In this document: one piece after another, positions 1-5,758 of the stretch | How positions within the stretch are numbered: the first letter of the stretch is position 1 | Layout of the letters: every line of letters begins with the position of its first letter | Virus record (IMG/VR): IMGVR_UViG_3300044858_001842 | Location: 1 to 21,406 of that record | Strand: one strand, 5' to 3' | Origin: a virus | Length of the DNA: 21,406 nt | The notes under the pieces: model-generated | What the model was told of the DNA's origin: nothing | What the model saw: only the letters and a program-made list of their open reading frames with translations | Database searches by the model: none | Translations under genes and position numbers: made by a program

Positions 1-2
1 AA

Positions 3-251
3 CGGCTGGTTACTAAGGGTCTAAAGAGCCAATGGGTTGCACAGGTCAAGGACACGGCTGGCAAATTACTTGCACAGACGGATTGGATGGTCACCCGCAA
101 GGTTGAGCGTAATATCGACATCCCTGCCGGCGTAGTTACAAAGCGTGCCGCTATTGTTGCCGAGTGCGACAGGCTTGAGACCGCTATCAAGGCTTGTGCA
201 GACGTTCCTGCCCTCATCACCGTAGTGTCTAACCAGAACTGGCAATCATGA
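3..251 (+). CDS. Tail-assembly-chaperone-like protein, C-terminal part
   Basis: The window opens inside this rightward gene, and 82 codons remain before a TGA. The visible part has a central stretch KLLAQTDWMVTRKVER followed by a helix-rich end (ITVVSNQNWQS at the C terminus). The 'LLAxTDW' pattern followed by a short helical tail is typical of phage tail-assembly chaperone (APC/DUF4376-like) proteins, which sit next to tail-fibre genes and just before lysis genes. The position before a holin candidate agrees with that. The start and most of the protein lie outside the window, so the family call is an inference from a short fragment. The stop overlaps the next ATG as ATGA (248-251). Confidence 0.5.
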   Translation, partial: RLVTKGLKSQWVAQVKDTAGKLLAQTDWMVTRKVERNIDIPAGVVTKRAAIVAECDRLETAIKACADVPALITVVSNQNWQS

Positions 252-418
252 CCACAGAGGCCACTAAACACGCCGTAGACGCTCTGTCCGTTGCAACCGT
301 CATCGGAACCCTTGCAGACATACTACCGGCCATTGCAGCCCTGTTTACTATCGTTTGGACGGGGTTCAGGATCTACGAACTCCAGACCATCCAAAACTGG
401 CTCAAACGCAAGAAATGA
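248..418 (+). CDS. Small one-TM holin-like protein (56 aa)
   Basis: This 56-residue protein starts at the ATG of an ATGA overlap with the upstream gene. It has a mostly polar N terminus, one long hydrophobic segment (about residues 18-40, with GTLADILPAIAALFTIVW inside it), then RIYELQTIQNWLKRKK, a short amphipathic basic tail. A single membrane span with a lysine-rich cytoplasmic end is the layout of small class II/III or T7-type holins, which make the inner-membrane lesion that releases endolysin. It lies 2.3 kb before the lysozyme gene, and a second holin candidate sits at 2240-2746, so it could instead be an antiholin or a pinholin partner. The holin role is inferred from layout and context only. 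Confidence 0.55.
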   Translation: MTTEATKHAVDALSVATVIGTLADILPAIAALFTIVWTGFRIYELQTIQNWLKRKK

Positions 419-870
419 CCACAATCGCTGCTCGCGCATCTACGGGAGAAATTGCCGCAGATTCGATGGTCAGCGGCGATGATTCCTTCTACCTCGTGCA
501 AAAACTGAGAGTTGGCAAGAACTCTATATACGGGGCTTGCGGAGATTGGGATAAATGCTTGAAAATGTTACAGGTTTTGGAGTCCGGTGGGGAACTGGAC
601 TCCGATATGGATGTGACCGTTCTTGAGTTACGGTTTGACGGCAAAGATAATGGCCTCTGGATTTACGAGGGGACCATTATCCCTGCTCGCATCAAGAACG
701 ACGCGTGGGCCATAGGAACTGGGGCGGGCTATGCCATTGCCGGGATGCATTTAGGATTATCTCCGGCAGAGGCCGTAAAACTCGCTTGTCTGTACGACAC
801 CAGTTCGCATGAACCCGTAGACGAAATGCGGCTAGGAGGAGTTCGTGGCAGGAAAAAAAATATCGGATGA
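415..870 (+). CDS. HslV/proteasome-beta-like Ntn hydrolase (151 aa)
   Basis: The start is the ATG of an ATGA overlap at 415, because it puts a threonine directly after the initiator Met. An in-frame upstream ATG at 355 would add an unrelated extension. The protein begins MTTIAARASTGEIAADSMVS, the same opening as HslV (MTTIV...). Counting from the Thr after Met, Asp14-15 in 'AAD' and Lys29 in 'VQKLRV' sit where HslV has Asp17 and Lys33, the catalytic partners of Thr1. A later AIGTGAGYAIAGMHLGLSP segment matches the HslV 'AIGSGGPYAQAAA' strand-helix. At 151 residues it is slightly shorter than HslV (about 175). No HslU-like ATPase lies nearby. The fold is likely an N-terminal-nucleophile hydrolase. 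The substrate is unknown; it could act as a stand-alone peptidase or use the host HslU. It overlaps the next gene by 26 bases. Confidence 0.8.
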   Translation: MTTIAARASTGEIAADSMVSGDDSFYLVQKLRVGKNSIYGACGDWDKCLKMLQVLESGGELDSDMDVTVLELRFDGKDNGLWIYEGTIIPARIKNDAWAIGTGAGYAIAGMHLGLSPAEAVKLACLYDTSSHEPVDEMRLGGVRGRKKNIG

Positions 871-1795
871 AGCAATAATAGAAGCACTCAAACGTCTTGG
901 CAGTCCATCAGGGGTTGCTAAAGAACTAGACATGGACGTTACAAATGTCTACAAGAGGCGCGACACCATCCAAAGACGATTAGGAATAAGCCTTCCAAGT
1001 TTCAACGCCAAGCAGGACTCGGTTGTCAAAACCATCATCCCTGAGAACAAACGAATCATCGAGCATCAGGTTGACAACGGCCATGTGTTTATAGCGTCCG
1101 ACTGTCACTACTGGCCCGGAGAGGTCACGGTTGCACACAAAGCATTTGTGGCGCTCCTGAAGGAATTTAAACCCACCACGATCATCCTTAACGGCGATGT
1201 GTTTGATGGCTCTAGAATCAGCCGCCACGAGCCTCTGATGGGAACCAACCCTCCCACACCAAAGCAAGAGATCGAAGCCTGTCAGGACCGACTAGATGAG
1301 ATCAAAAACGCTAGTAAGAACGCTCGTTGCTTCTGGACTTTTGGTAATCACGATGTCCGGCTGCACCGTTATATTGCTATCAACGCTACTGAACTCTCAG
1401 ACTTCCCAGACCTCTTCTCCTACTTCCCCGGCTGGCACACGGGGTGGCGAGTAGACATTAACGGCGATGTGATCGTAAAACATAGGTGGCATGGGGGAAT
1501 CCACGCAACGTATAACAACGCATTGAAGGCCGGTAAGACATTGGTAACCGGACACTTACACAAACTGCAAGTCACGCCTTACTCAGACTACAACGGTCGT
1601 AGATACGGTGTAGATACGGGAACCCTTGCAGAACCATACGGAGAACAGTTCGTCTACACAGAGGGCAACCCGGTAAACTGGTGTTCGGGTTTTGCTGTGC
1701 TGACATTTAAAAACGGAAAACTGCTACCACCAGAGTTGTGCGAGGTAATTGATGGGGTAGCATATTTCAGGGGAGAATCAGTTACGGGAGAGTAA
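845..1795 (+). CDS. HTH-containing calcineurin-like metallophosphoesterase (316 aa)
   Basis: GTG start at 845, chosen because AGGAGG (834-839) lies five bases upstream and an N-terminal domain follows at once. Residues about 7-47 form a Fis-like helix-turn-helix (GVAKELDMDVTNVYKRRDTI). From about residue 80 the protein is a calcineurin-type phosphoesterase with every metal-site motif visible: D86-x-H88 (ASDCHYW), G117-D118..D121 (LNGDVFDG), G167-N-H-D170, H213/H216 (VKHRWHGG) and G236-H-L-H239. Such two-metal enzymes hydrolyse phosphomono- or diesters. The fused HTH suggests that it acts on, or is brought to, DNA. Phages often carry this HTH-phosphoesterase combination near lysis or packaging genes, but no defined role is known to me. 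Its 5' end overlaps the Ntn hydrolase gene by 26 bases. Confidence 0.85.
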   Translation: MAGKKISDEAIIEALKRLGSPSGVAKELDMDVTNVYKRRDTIQRRLGISLPSFNAKQDSVVKTIIPENKRIIEHQVDNGHVFIASDCHYWPGEVTVAHKAFVALLKEFKPTTIILNGDVFDGSRISRHEPLMGTNPPTPKQEIEACQDRLDEIKNASKNARCFWTFGNHDVRLHRYIAINATELSDFPDLFSYFPGWHTGWRVDINGDVIVKHRWHGGIHATYNNALKAGKTLVTGHLHKLQVTPYSDYNGRRYGVDTGTLAEPYGEQFVYTEGNPVNWCSGFAVLTFKNGKLLPPELCEVIDGVAYFRGESVTGE

Positions 1796-1799
1796 AAAA

Positions 1800-2240
1800 A
1801 TGAGCGACCCGATTGAAACAACACGGGCTGCACTAGGTGGAATCAAAGAAGCAGTCAAGGTCGGGCGCGAGATAAAAGAAACCGCTAGGGAGGTCAATGC
1901 CTTCTTAGACGAAGAAGCCAAGGCCCGGGTTGCGTGGAAGCGCAAGCAACAACAGATGATGCGCCGTGGCGACATGGTGTGGATGGAAGCAGTAGACGAG
2001 TACCGGATCATCCGACAGATCCGTGATGCAGAAGCCGCGATGTACCGAGAGGTAGAGCAAGAGTTCGGCAGGGCAGCGGTCTCCGAAGTCAAATCCCTTA
2101 TCAACCAACTAAGACGAGACCATCGGGAGTTAAACGATGAGTTCTATCGCAACCGTATGCAGGCCCGCAGGGAATGGGGAGGACTTCTCCTCGCTTCTGC
2201 GCTCATATATGGAATTTTTAAAGCAACTGGAGTTATGTAA
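1800..2240 (+). CDS. Coiled-coil protein with C-terminal membrane segment (146 aa)
   Basis: I do not recognise the family. The first 120 residues are highly charged and almost wholly helical, with many Arg/Glu heptad-like stretches (for example EIKETAREVNAFLDEEAKAR). A single hydrophobic segment, WGGLLLASALIYGIFKATGV, ends the protein, so it is probably a tail-anchored membrane protein with its coiled coil on one side of the inner membrane. A GGAGAG about eight bases before the ATG fits a ribosome site. It lies between a phosphoesterase gene and a 3TM holin, and its TAA overlaps the holin ATG (TAATG). A lysis-accessory role is possible, but the layout is the reverse of an i-spanin, which has an N-terminal TM. 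A virion-internal role is an alternative. Confidence 0.75.
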   Translation: MSDPIETTRAALGGIKEAVKVGREIKETAREVNAFLDEEAKARVAWKRKQQQMMRRGDMVWMEAVDEYRIIRQIRDAEAAMYREVEQEFGRAAVSEVKSLINQLRRDHRELNDEFYRNRMQARREWGGLLLASALIYGIFKATGVM

Positions 2241-2746
2241 TGCTATCCCTTATCTCTACACTTGGCGGGTTGTTAATTTCTGGCTTACCGAAAGTTTTAG
2301 ACTTCTTTCAGAACAAGTCAGACCAAGCACACGAAATCGCCCTTGCTAGACTGCAAAATGAAATGCAGTTGCAACTGGCCGCGCAAGGTTTTGCAGCGCA
2401 GGCCAAGATAGAGGAAATCCGCACCGATCAGGTTGCCATGCAGTCCGAGGCAAAGATGACCGAAGCAGCGCTTCAGCACGACGCCAAGGTCTTGGATAAG
2501 GCAAGCAAGTGGGCGGTCAACTATGTGGCGACAGTCCGTCCTACTGTTACCTATATCTTTGTTCTTGAACTTGTGCTGATCAACATGGGTTTGGTCTACT
2601 TCCTGTTGTTTAAGCAGGGACTAGGAACCCTGACCGTGGACCAGTTCATTGCCGCAACTGATATAATCTTCTCCGAGGACGAGATGGCAATGCTAGGCGG
2701 GATCATCGGGTTTTGGTTTGGATCACGGGGCTGGTCTAAGAAGTGA
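2240..2746 (+). CDS. 3TM holin family protein (168 aa)
   Basis: The protein has an N-terminal hydrophobic helix (LISTLGGLLISGLPKVLDFF, residues about 4-23). A long polar Gln/Ala/Lys-rich helix (25-95) follows, then a strong membrane span after 'VRPTVTYIFVLE' (about 102-124), and finally a third hydrophobic stretch, MLGGIIGFWFGSRGW, before a basic end. A long amphipathic region, an 'RP' just before the central span and a final 'GxxxGxRxxxK' ending are characteristic of the gene-transfer-agent/phage 3TM holin family (GTA_holin_3TM). Immediate TGA/GTG overlap with the lysozyme gene supports a holin-endolysin cassette. With a second holin candidate at 248-418, one of the two may be an antiholin. 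ATG start from the TAATG overlap. Confidence 0.75.
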   Translation: MLSLISTLGGLLISGLPKVLDFFQNKSDQAHEIALARLQNEMQLQLAAQGFAAQAKIEEIRTDQVAMQSEAKMTEAALQHDAKVLDKASKWAVNYVATVRPTVTYIFVLELVLINMGLVYFLLFKQGLGTLTVDQFIAATDIIFSEDEMAMLGGIIGFWFGSRGWSKK

Positions 2747-3255
2747 GAACGTCCGAGCGCGGCATCCACCTGATGCATGAGTTTGAGGGGTACAGAAACA
2801 AGCCGTATAAATGTACGGCCTTTTGCTGGACCGTGGGTTGGGGCCACCTTATGTATAACGAGCAATTAAAACTGCCAATTGTGCGTAAGGACGGATATAC
2901 GGGGATGATACGAAATGAATTTCCGCTCAAAGAAGAGGACAACAGAATTTGGTCGCGCGACGAACTGGAGAAAATTTTCGTTGCTGATCTCGTTTCTTTT
3001 GAGCGTGGCGTTCTTCGACTTGCTCCTAATCTTGTTGGTAATCAGCCGCTCTTCGACGCTTGCATCGCTCTGGCCTTTAACATAGGCGTGGGTGGATTCC
3101 AAAGGTCTACCCTGCGTCAGCGCATACTTAGAAACGAGTCGCCAGAAACAATTGCCGACGGCTTTATGCAGTACGTCAACAGCGGTGGAAAGGTCACGCC
3201 CGGTCTGGTGCGCCGCCGCAAGGCAGAGGTCGGGCTATTTCTGAACCAGGGCTAA
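2743..3255 (+). CDS. GH24 phage lysozyme (endolysin), Asp-to-Cys catalytic variant
   Basis: This muramidase cleaves the MurNAc-GlcNAc bond of peptidoglycan at the end of infection. GTG start at 2743 overlapping the holin stop, chosen because 'MRTSERGIHLMHEFEG' is the usual GH24 N terminus. A start at the ATG at 2773 would remove that helix. The active-site pattern is E15 - 8 residues - C24 - 5 residues - T30, ending in VGWGH, matching T4 lysozyme Glu11-Asp20-Thr26 except that Asp is Cys. The C-terminal part has the family 'ACIALAFNIGVGGFQRSTL' and 'GLVRRRKAEVGLF' motifs. At 170 residues it is a normal length. No signal or SAR segment is seen at the N terminus, so export should depend on a holin. 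It meets a leftward gene tail-to-tail with about 21 bases of overlap. Confidence 0.93.
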   Translation: MRTSERGIHLMHEFEGYRNKPYKCTAFCWTVGWGHLMYNEQLKLPIVRKDGYTGMIRNEFPLKEEDNRIWSRDELEKIFVADLVSFERGVLRLAPNLVGNQPLFDACIALAFNIGVGGFQRSTLRQRILRNESPETIADGFMQYVNSGGKVTPGLVRRRKAEVGLFLNQG

Positions 3256-3498
3256 AATTTTGGCCTTCAGGGCGTCCGTAACATCCTGCCCATGTCTACC
3301 CTCAAATTCCTCTAGAAACCGCCTACGAGCCAATTTTGTGGGCTTTGCGAGGATGTGCCTAGCCAGATTGTCCATCCTGCGCTCTGACTCCTCCTGAATC
3401 CACCCCATCAACTCATCCCGCGTTGCAACAAACTCACCTGTGCCTAGCAAACTCCCGGTGGAGTTCTTTTCTGGCTTTGGAGACGGCTCGGATGGCAT
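3235..3498 (-). CDS. Small hypothetical protein, last gene of the leftward operon
   Basis: I do not recognise this protein. From the ATG at 3498 it has 87 residues: a Pro/Ser/Lys-rich N terminus (MPSEPSPKPEKNSTGS), then a helical, charged domain (WIQEESERRMDNLARHILAKP...RRRFLEEFEGRHG). The start is uncertain. A TTG at 3513 and an ATG at 3408 are in frame, and the ATG at 3498 lies inside the 3' end of the HNH gene (about 65-base overlap), a longer overlap than others in this operon. That could mean the true start is 3408, or that the homing endonuclease gene inserted upstream and truncated or fused the original 5' end. Its 3' end overlaps the lysozyme gene. Confidence 0.6.
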   Translation of the reverse strand: MPSEPSPKPEKNSTGSLLGTGEFVATRDELMGWIQEESERRMDNLARHILAKPTKLARRRFLEEFEGRHGQDVTDALKAKILALVQK

Positions 3499-3946
3499 CT
3501 TTTTTGCGCTCAAAAGTGCCTAAGTGTATTCTCTTGAAATCAGCGCAGATGTGGGCCTCGTAGTGTCCGCTGGGTCTTTTATAAACCCCCTTAGTATTCG
3601 TGGTAGTAGGAAGTCTCCTATGGGAGTTCCAGCGGTTCTCCTTCTGGGTGGCGGCGCGTAGGTTCCGCATCCGGTTGTCTCCAGGATTCCCGTTCTTGTG
3701 GTCCAGCGCCTCTGGCAACCAGCCCCGGTGGTAGAGCCAGATCAGCCGGTGGGCCATGTAGTATCGCTTGGCAATACCAATCCGAATGTAGCCACGTTTG
3801 TTTGGAGACCCCGCAGGTTTCAAAGCATAGCGGCGGTTCCACATCACATAGGCCGAATACTTCTTAAACGCCTCCAAAGGTCTTGGCTTCCAGTAGAGTT
3901 GGCCCTGCTTGTAAGTAAACAGGGACCGCAAGTATTCCTGGTTCAC
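3434..3946 (-). CDS. HNH homing endonuclease with AP2 DNA-binding domain
   Basis: The 170-residue protein has an HNH nuclease core: H66-R67 in 'AHRLIWLYHRG', D82-H83 with N85 in 'LDHKNGNPGDNRMRNLR', and N91/N95. A C-terminal AP2-type DNA-binding domain follows (about 117-168: GVYKRPSGHYEAHI, then IHLGTF, then an Ala-rich helix ending HREFARHR). HNH-AP2 proteins are free-standing phage homing endonucleases that cut cognate genomes and spread by repair. GTG start in a GTGA overlap with the upstream gene. It is unrelated in function to its neighbours and probably an insertion between two operon genes. The next gene starts inside its 3' end. No intron was seen around it. Confidence 0.92.
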   Translation of the reverse strand: MNQEYLRSLFTYKQGQLYWKPRPLEAFKKYSAYVMWNRRYALKPAGSPNKRGYIRIGIAKRYYMAHRLIWLYHRGWLPEALDHKNGNPGDNRMRNLRAATQKENRWNSHRRLPTTTNTKGVYKRPSGHYEAHICADFKRIHLGTFERKKDAIRAVSKARKELHREFARHR

Positions 3947-4167
3947 TCAATCCCCATCTGCTTACGGTAGGTATACATCAGCCTTTCGGTCAACTCATCT
4001 AACTTCTGCTGTTGTTCTTCCAAGACATCTTTCAGCGACCATAGGACAGCGGAGACGCTTGTCGAGTCCCTCTCTGCCAGCAACTCAATTATCGCAATCG
4101 GGGCAGATAGGTCTATGGATACCTGCTCAACAATGTAGCCTGCTTTGTTGGATGTGATTTCTACCAC
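3943..4167 (-). CDS. Small hypothetical protein (74 aa)
   Basis: Family not recognised. It starts at a GTG that overlaps the stop of the SSB-like gene and ends in a GTGA overlap with the HNH gene. The first half alternates short hydrophobic strands (VEITSNKAGYIVEQVSIDLS), and the second half is a long amphipathic helix with Leu/Glu/Gln repeats (WSLKDVLEEQQQKLDELTERL), a likely short coiled coil. It has no cysteine pairs, membrane span or catalytic motif. Its place directly after the SSB-like gene suggests an accessory to DNA replication or recombination, which is inference from position only. Confidence 0.65.
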   Translation of the reverse strand: MVEITSNKAGYIVEQVSIDLSAPIAIIELLAERDSTSVSAVLWSLKDVLEEQQQKLDELTERLMYTYRKQMGIE

Positions 4168-4418
4168 GGCACATCGTCCTCCATGTCATCAAAGCCTTTT
4201 TGCGGTGCTTGCTTCTGTCTCGGTTCTTGCCTCTGTTTTGGTTCCTGCACCTTCAGGCTCATAAACTTCCCCTTTCCAGACTTGGCCTCGCGCACCCATG
4301 CGGCCAACTCATACTCCTTCCCATCGACATTGATCTTGCCCTTGTAGTTAGGGGCCTTCTCGTTGTCCGACTCGTTCTTAAACAGAACACCAGAGTTAGT
4401 GTTGTCGTACTCCATCAT
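4161..4418 (-). CDS. SSB-like / DUF736-type protein with acidic C-terminal tip (85 aa)
   Basis: The N-terminal part NTNSGVLFKN, then GKINVDGKEYELAAWVREAK and GKFMSLKV reads as a small beta-barrel protein like the phage DUF736-type family (NTNSGxLFKN...W..E...KFMSL.V). After a Gln/Pro/Lys-rich linker (58-74) the protein ends FDDMEDDVPW. That tail resembles the SSB C-terminal tip, an acidic run followed by a hydrophobic end (…DDDIPF in E. coli SSB), which recruits repair proteins. A single-stranded DNA-binding role fits the surrounding recombination genes. Start: ATG at 4418 in a TAATG overlap with the upstream small gene; a second ATG follows at 4415 with better GAGG spacing. DNA binding itself is inferred. 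Confidence 0.75.
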   Translation of the reverse strand: MMEYDNTNSGVLFKNESDNEKAPNYKGKINVDGKEYELAAWVREAKSGKGKFMSLKVQEPKQRQEPRQKQAPQKGFDDMEDDVPW

Positions 4419-4561
4419 TACCTCGCTTCCATGTAAAGACCTACGTTCCCCAGGCTATAACCAAGAAAAGCAATGCCCAAGCCCCAATTACCGCGAACAA
4501 ACAAATCCACCGCCACAATAAGATAGACAATCCCAATCCCCGCTATCAGCCACGCCGCCAC
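4418..4561 (-). CDS. Very small membrane protein (47 aa)
   Basis: This reading frame of 47 codons starts at a GTG that overlaps the end of the preceding small gene and ends with TAA overlapping the SSB-like ATG, so it fills an otherwise empty 130-base stretch of a tightly packed operon. The product is strongly hydrophobic: residues about 4-22 (WLIAGIGIVYLIVAVDLFV) form one span, and 26-44 (WGLGIAFLGYSLGNVGLYM) form a second. It is probably a two-pass inner-membrane peptide. There is no ATG start and no strong ribosome site, so translation would rely on coupling. Function unknown; no homology recognised. Confidence 0.6.
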   Translation of the reverse strand: MAAWLIAGIGIVYLIVAVDLFVRGNWGLGIAFLGYSLGNVGLYMEAR

Positions 4562-4662
4562 TCTAGCCACCCTGAAAGTATTGCGACGCCCACTAGGAAA
4601 AATGTAAACTTAACTGCGCTCACCGCCGTAGGGCTAATGATGAGGTCTAGTAATCCGTTCAT
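4546..4662 (-). CDS. Small one-TM protein (38 aa)
   Basis: The ATG at 4662 is preceded by AGAGGAGA at the correct spacing, which picks this start over a longer open frame reaching 4761. The 38-residue product, MNGLLDLIISPTAVSAVKFT followed by FFLVGVAILSGWLEWRRG, has one hydrophobic segment with a Trp/Arg-rich C-terminal end, the layout of a small inner-membrane protein with a positive-inside tail. It overlaps the next upstream gene's 3' end by 29 bases and the downstream 47-aa gene by 16. Function unknown. Small membrane proteins inside early operons sometimes act on host physiology or superinfection, but nothing in the sequence shows that here. Confidence 0.65.
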   Translation of the reverse strand: MNGLLDLIISPTAVSAVKFTFFLVGVAILSGWLEWRRG

Positions 4663-4825
4663 ACTTTTGCTCTCCTCTTTCCATGATTTCCCAGAACAAC
4701 TCATAAAAATGTTCCGCGTTGTCTGTGTTTTTTGCCATCTCTTGCCGCAACGCATCTTCAAGCATAATTAGTTGTATCAACGCCTGTTCTAACACCGCAA
4801 TTTTTATCATCTTGTCGTAGATCAT
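4634..4825 (-). CDS. Small helical hypothetical protein (63 aa)
   Basis: ATG start in an ATGA overlap with the exonuclease stop (4822-4825). The product is 63 residues, all helical by composition and acidic in its second half (EDALRQEMAKNTDNAEHFYE), with a hydrophobic first third (MIKIAVLEQALIQLIMLEDA) that looks amphipathic rather than membrane-spanning. No motif is recognised. Being co-translated with the exonuclease, it may be an accessory to it, but this is only positional inference. Confidence 0.6.
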   Translation of the reverse strand: MIYDKMIKIAVLEQALIQLIMLEDALRQEMAKNTDNAEHFYELFWEIMERGEQKYERITRPHH

Positions 4826-5421
4826 TCACTTTCCTTGGCAACGCGGTCCAAGAACTTTTTAATCTGCTCCAGCATCTCGTCCATCTCTGACTGCTTGGGT
4901 TCAAATCTCACGATGAAGAGTCTCTTGGACTCCCGCACCCTGTCATCAAAACTAACAAAGTCCACCCACTTCCTGCCCGTACAGAGCAGTTGGCACATCA
5001 TTTGTCGCTTGTATTGTGTCGGGGGTTTATTGTCGTGGCGATAGCGCAGGTGCGTTGACGTCCTCGGGCATTTGATTTCGATAAGCCCTTCATCCCCGAC
5101 CAGTCCGTCAGGAGAAGCGCCAAAGAACGGGATTTCGGGGTGGAGGTAGAAGCCCGTGGTTTCGACAAAAGTCCCGGTGTGGGCCTCGTAGGCAGCGCGG
5201 GCGATGGGTTCTTTTTCGGTTCCACGTTGCATATCTGCGTTGACGTAGGTCTCGGTGGGTTGCGCGGTTTCACGTTCGGCAACTAATTCCCAGAGATAGT
5301 TTTGGTATGCCGCCGTGGTCTCGGCAGCGCACATATCATTGGCTCGCGATGCTGTCCCGCACCCTAGACGCGCCAGTATCCATTCTGGCGTTCCCTGCTG
5401 CACTTCTTTGTAGTTGCTCAT
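4822..5421 (-). CDS. Lambda-exonuclease / YqaJ-type recombination exonuclease
   Basis: This 199-residue protein carries the full YqaJ/lambda-exo core: an opening 'VQQGTPEWILARLGCGTAS', then 'RGTEKEPIARAAYEAHTG', then GASPDGLVGDEGLIEIKCP. D105, E115 and K117 have the same spacing (10 and 2) as Asp119, Glu129 and Lys131 of lambda exonuclease. Q140 and 'MMCQLLCTGRKWVDF' follow. It should digest the 5' strand of duplex ends and hand 3' overhangs to an annealing protein; the likely partner is the Rad52-like protein at 9431-9931 on the other strand. ATG at 5421 with an AGAGGAGG site directly upstream fixes the start, even though the upstream gene reads 86 bases into this one. Confidence 0.93.
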   Translation of the reverse strand: MSNYKEVQQGTPEWILARLGCGTASRANDMCAAETTAAYQNYLWELVAERETAQPTETYVNADMQRGTEKEPIARAAYEAHTGTFVETTGFYLHPEIPFFGASPDGLVGDEGLIEIKCPRTSTHLRYRHDNKPPTQYKRQMMCQLLCTGRKWVDFVSFDDRVRESKRLFIVRFEPKQSEMDEMLEQIKKFLDRVAKESE

Positions 5422-5758
5422 TTAGCCTCCTCTTGGCCGCATGAAGTTCACTCTCAAGCCTGTCCACCGAGATCCGTAGCCTCTGGGCCACGTTGTGCCG
5501 CCGGTGGTACGGGTACTGCACATATACTGCCTTCAATACCCGCCTGCTCATATCAGGGAGAACCCTAATAGCGTTTTCTAAGATTTCCCCGTCCAAAAGG
5601 TCTGGTTCGTACTTGGGGTCCGGTCCCTCAAAGACATCCTCGGATTCATAATTCCCCTCAGCGGAAGAGCATCGGGTGCGAACTTCAGGCCCGATGGTCC
5701 CCCATGCGGTCCACCAGGCCCAGTTCTGCAAGCGCAGTTCTATTTCTTCCCGAACCAT
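5336..5758 (-). CDS. Sigma-region-4-like / Q-antiterminator-like HTH protein (140 aa)
   Basis: The protein opens with RLQNWAWWTAWG, an aromatic N terminus like phage antiterminator Q (82-type) proteins. After an acidic linker it has a sigma-70 region-4-type helix-turn-helix: ILENAIRVLPDMSRRVLKAV, then 'YPYHRRHNVAQRLRISVDRLESELHAAKRRL' split as helix, turn and recognition helix. These features fit a late-gene transcription antiterminator or a sigma-like regulator. The last 28 codons lie inside the exonuclease gene, an unusually long overlap, and that tail (MDTGASRVRDSIASQ) may not be conserved. It overlaps the glycosyltransferase gene by 19 bases. The function call rests on motif shape. Confidence 0.6.
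   Translation of the reverse strand: MVREEIELRLQNWAWWTAWGTIGPEVRTRCSSAEGNYESEDVFEGPDPKYEPDLLDGEILENAIRVLPDMSRRVLKAVYVQYPYHRRHNVAQRLRISVDRLESELHAAKRRLNEQLQRSAAGNARMDTGASRVRDSIASQ

Noticed and set aside
355-414. Longer start for the Ntn hydrolase gene at 355
   Set aside because: The extra 20 residues are encoded within the holin-like gene in another frame and would bury the catalytic Thr; the ATGA overlap at 415 fits both the operon style and the enzyme family.
2137-2349. 70-codon frame overlapping the 1800-2240 and 2240-2746 genes
   Set aside because: It lacks a ribosome site and is fully covered by two well-supported genes in other frames; the composition is not protein-like.
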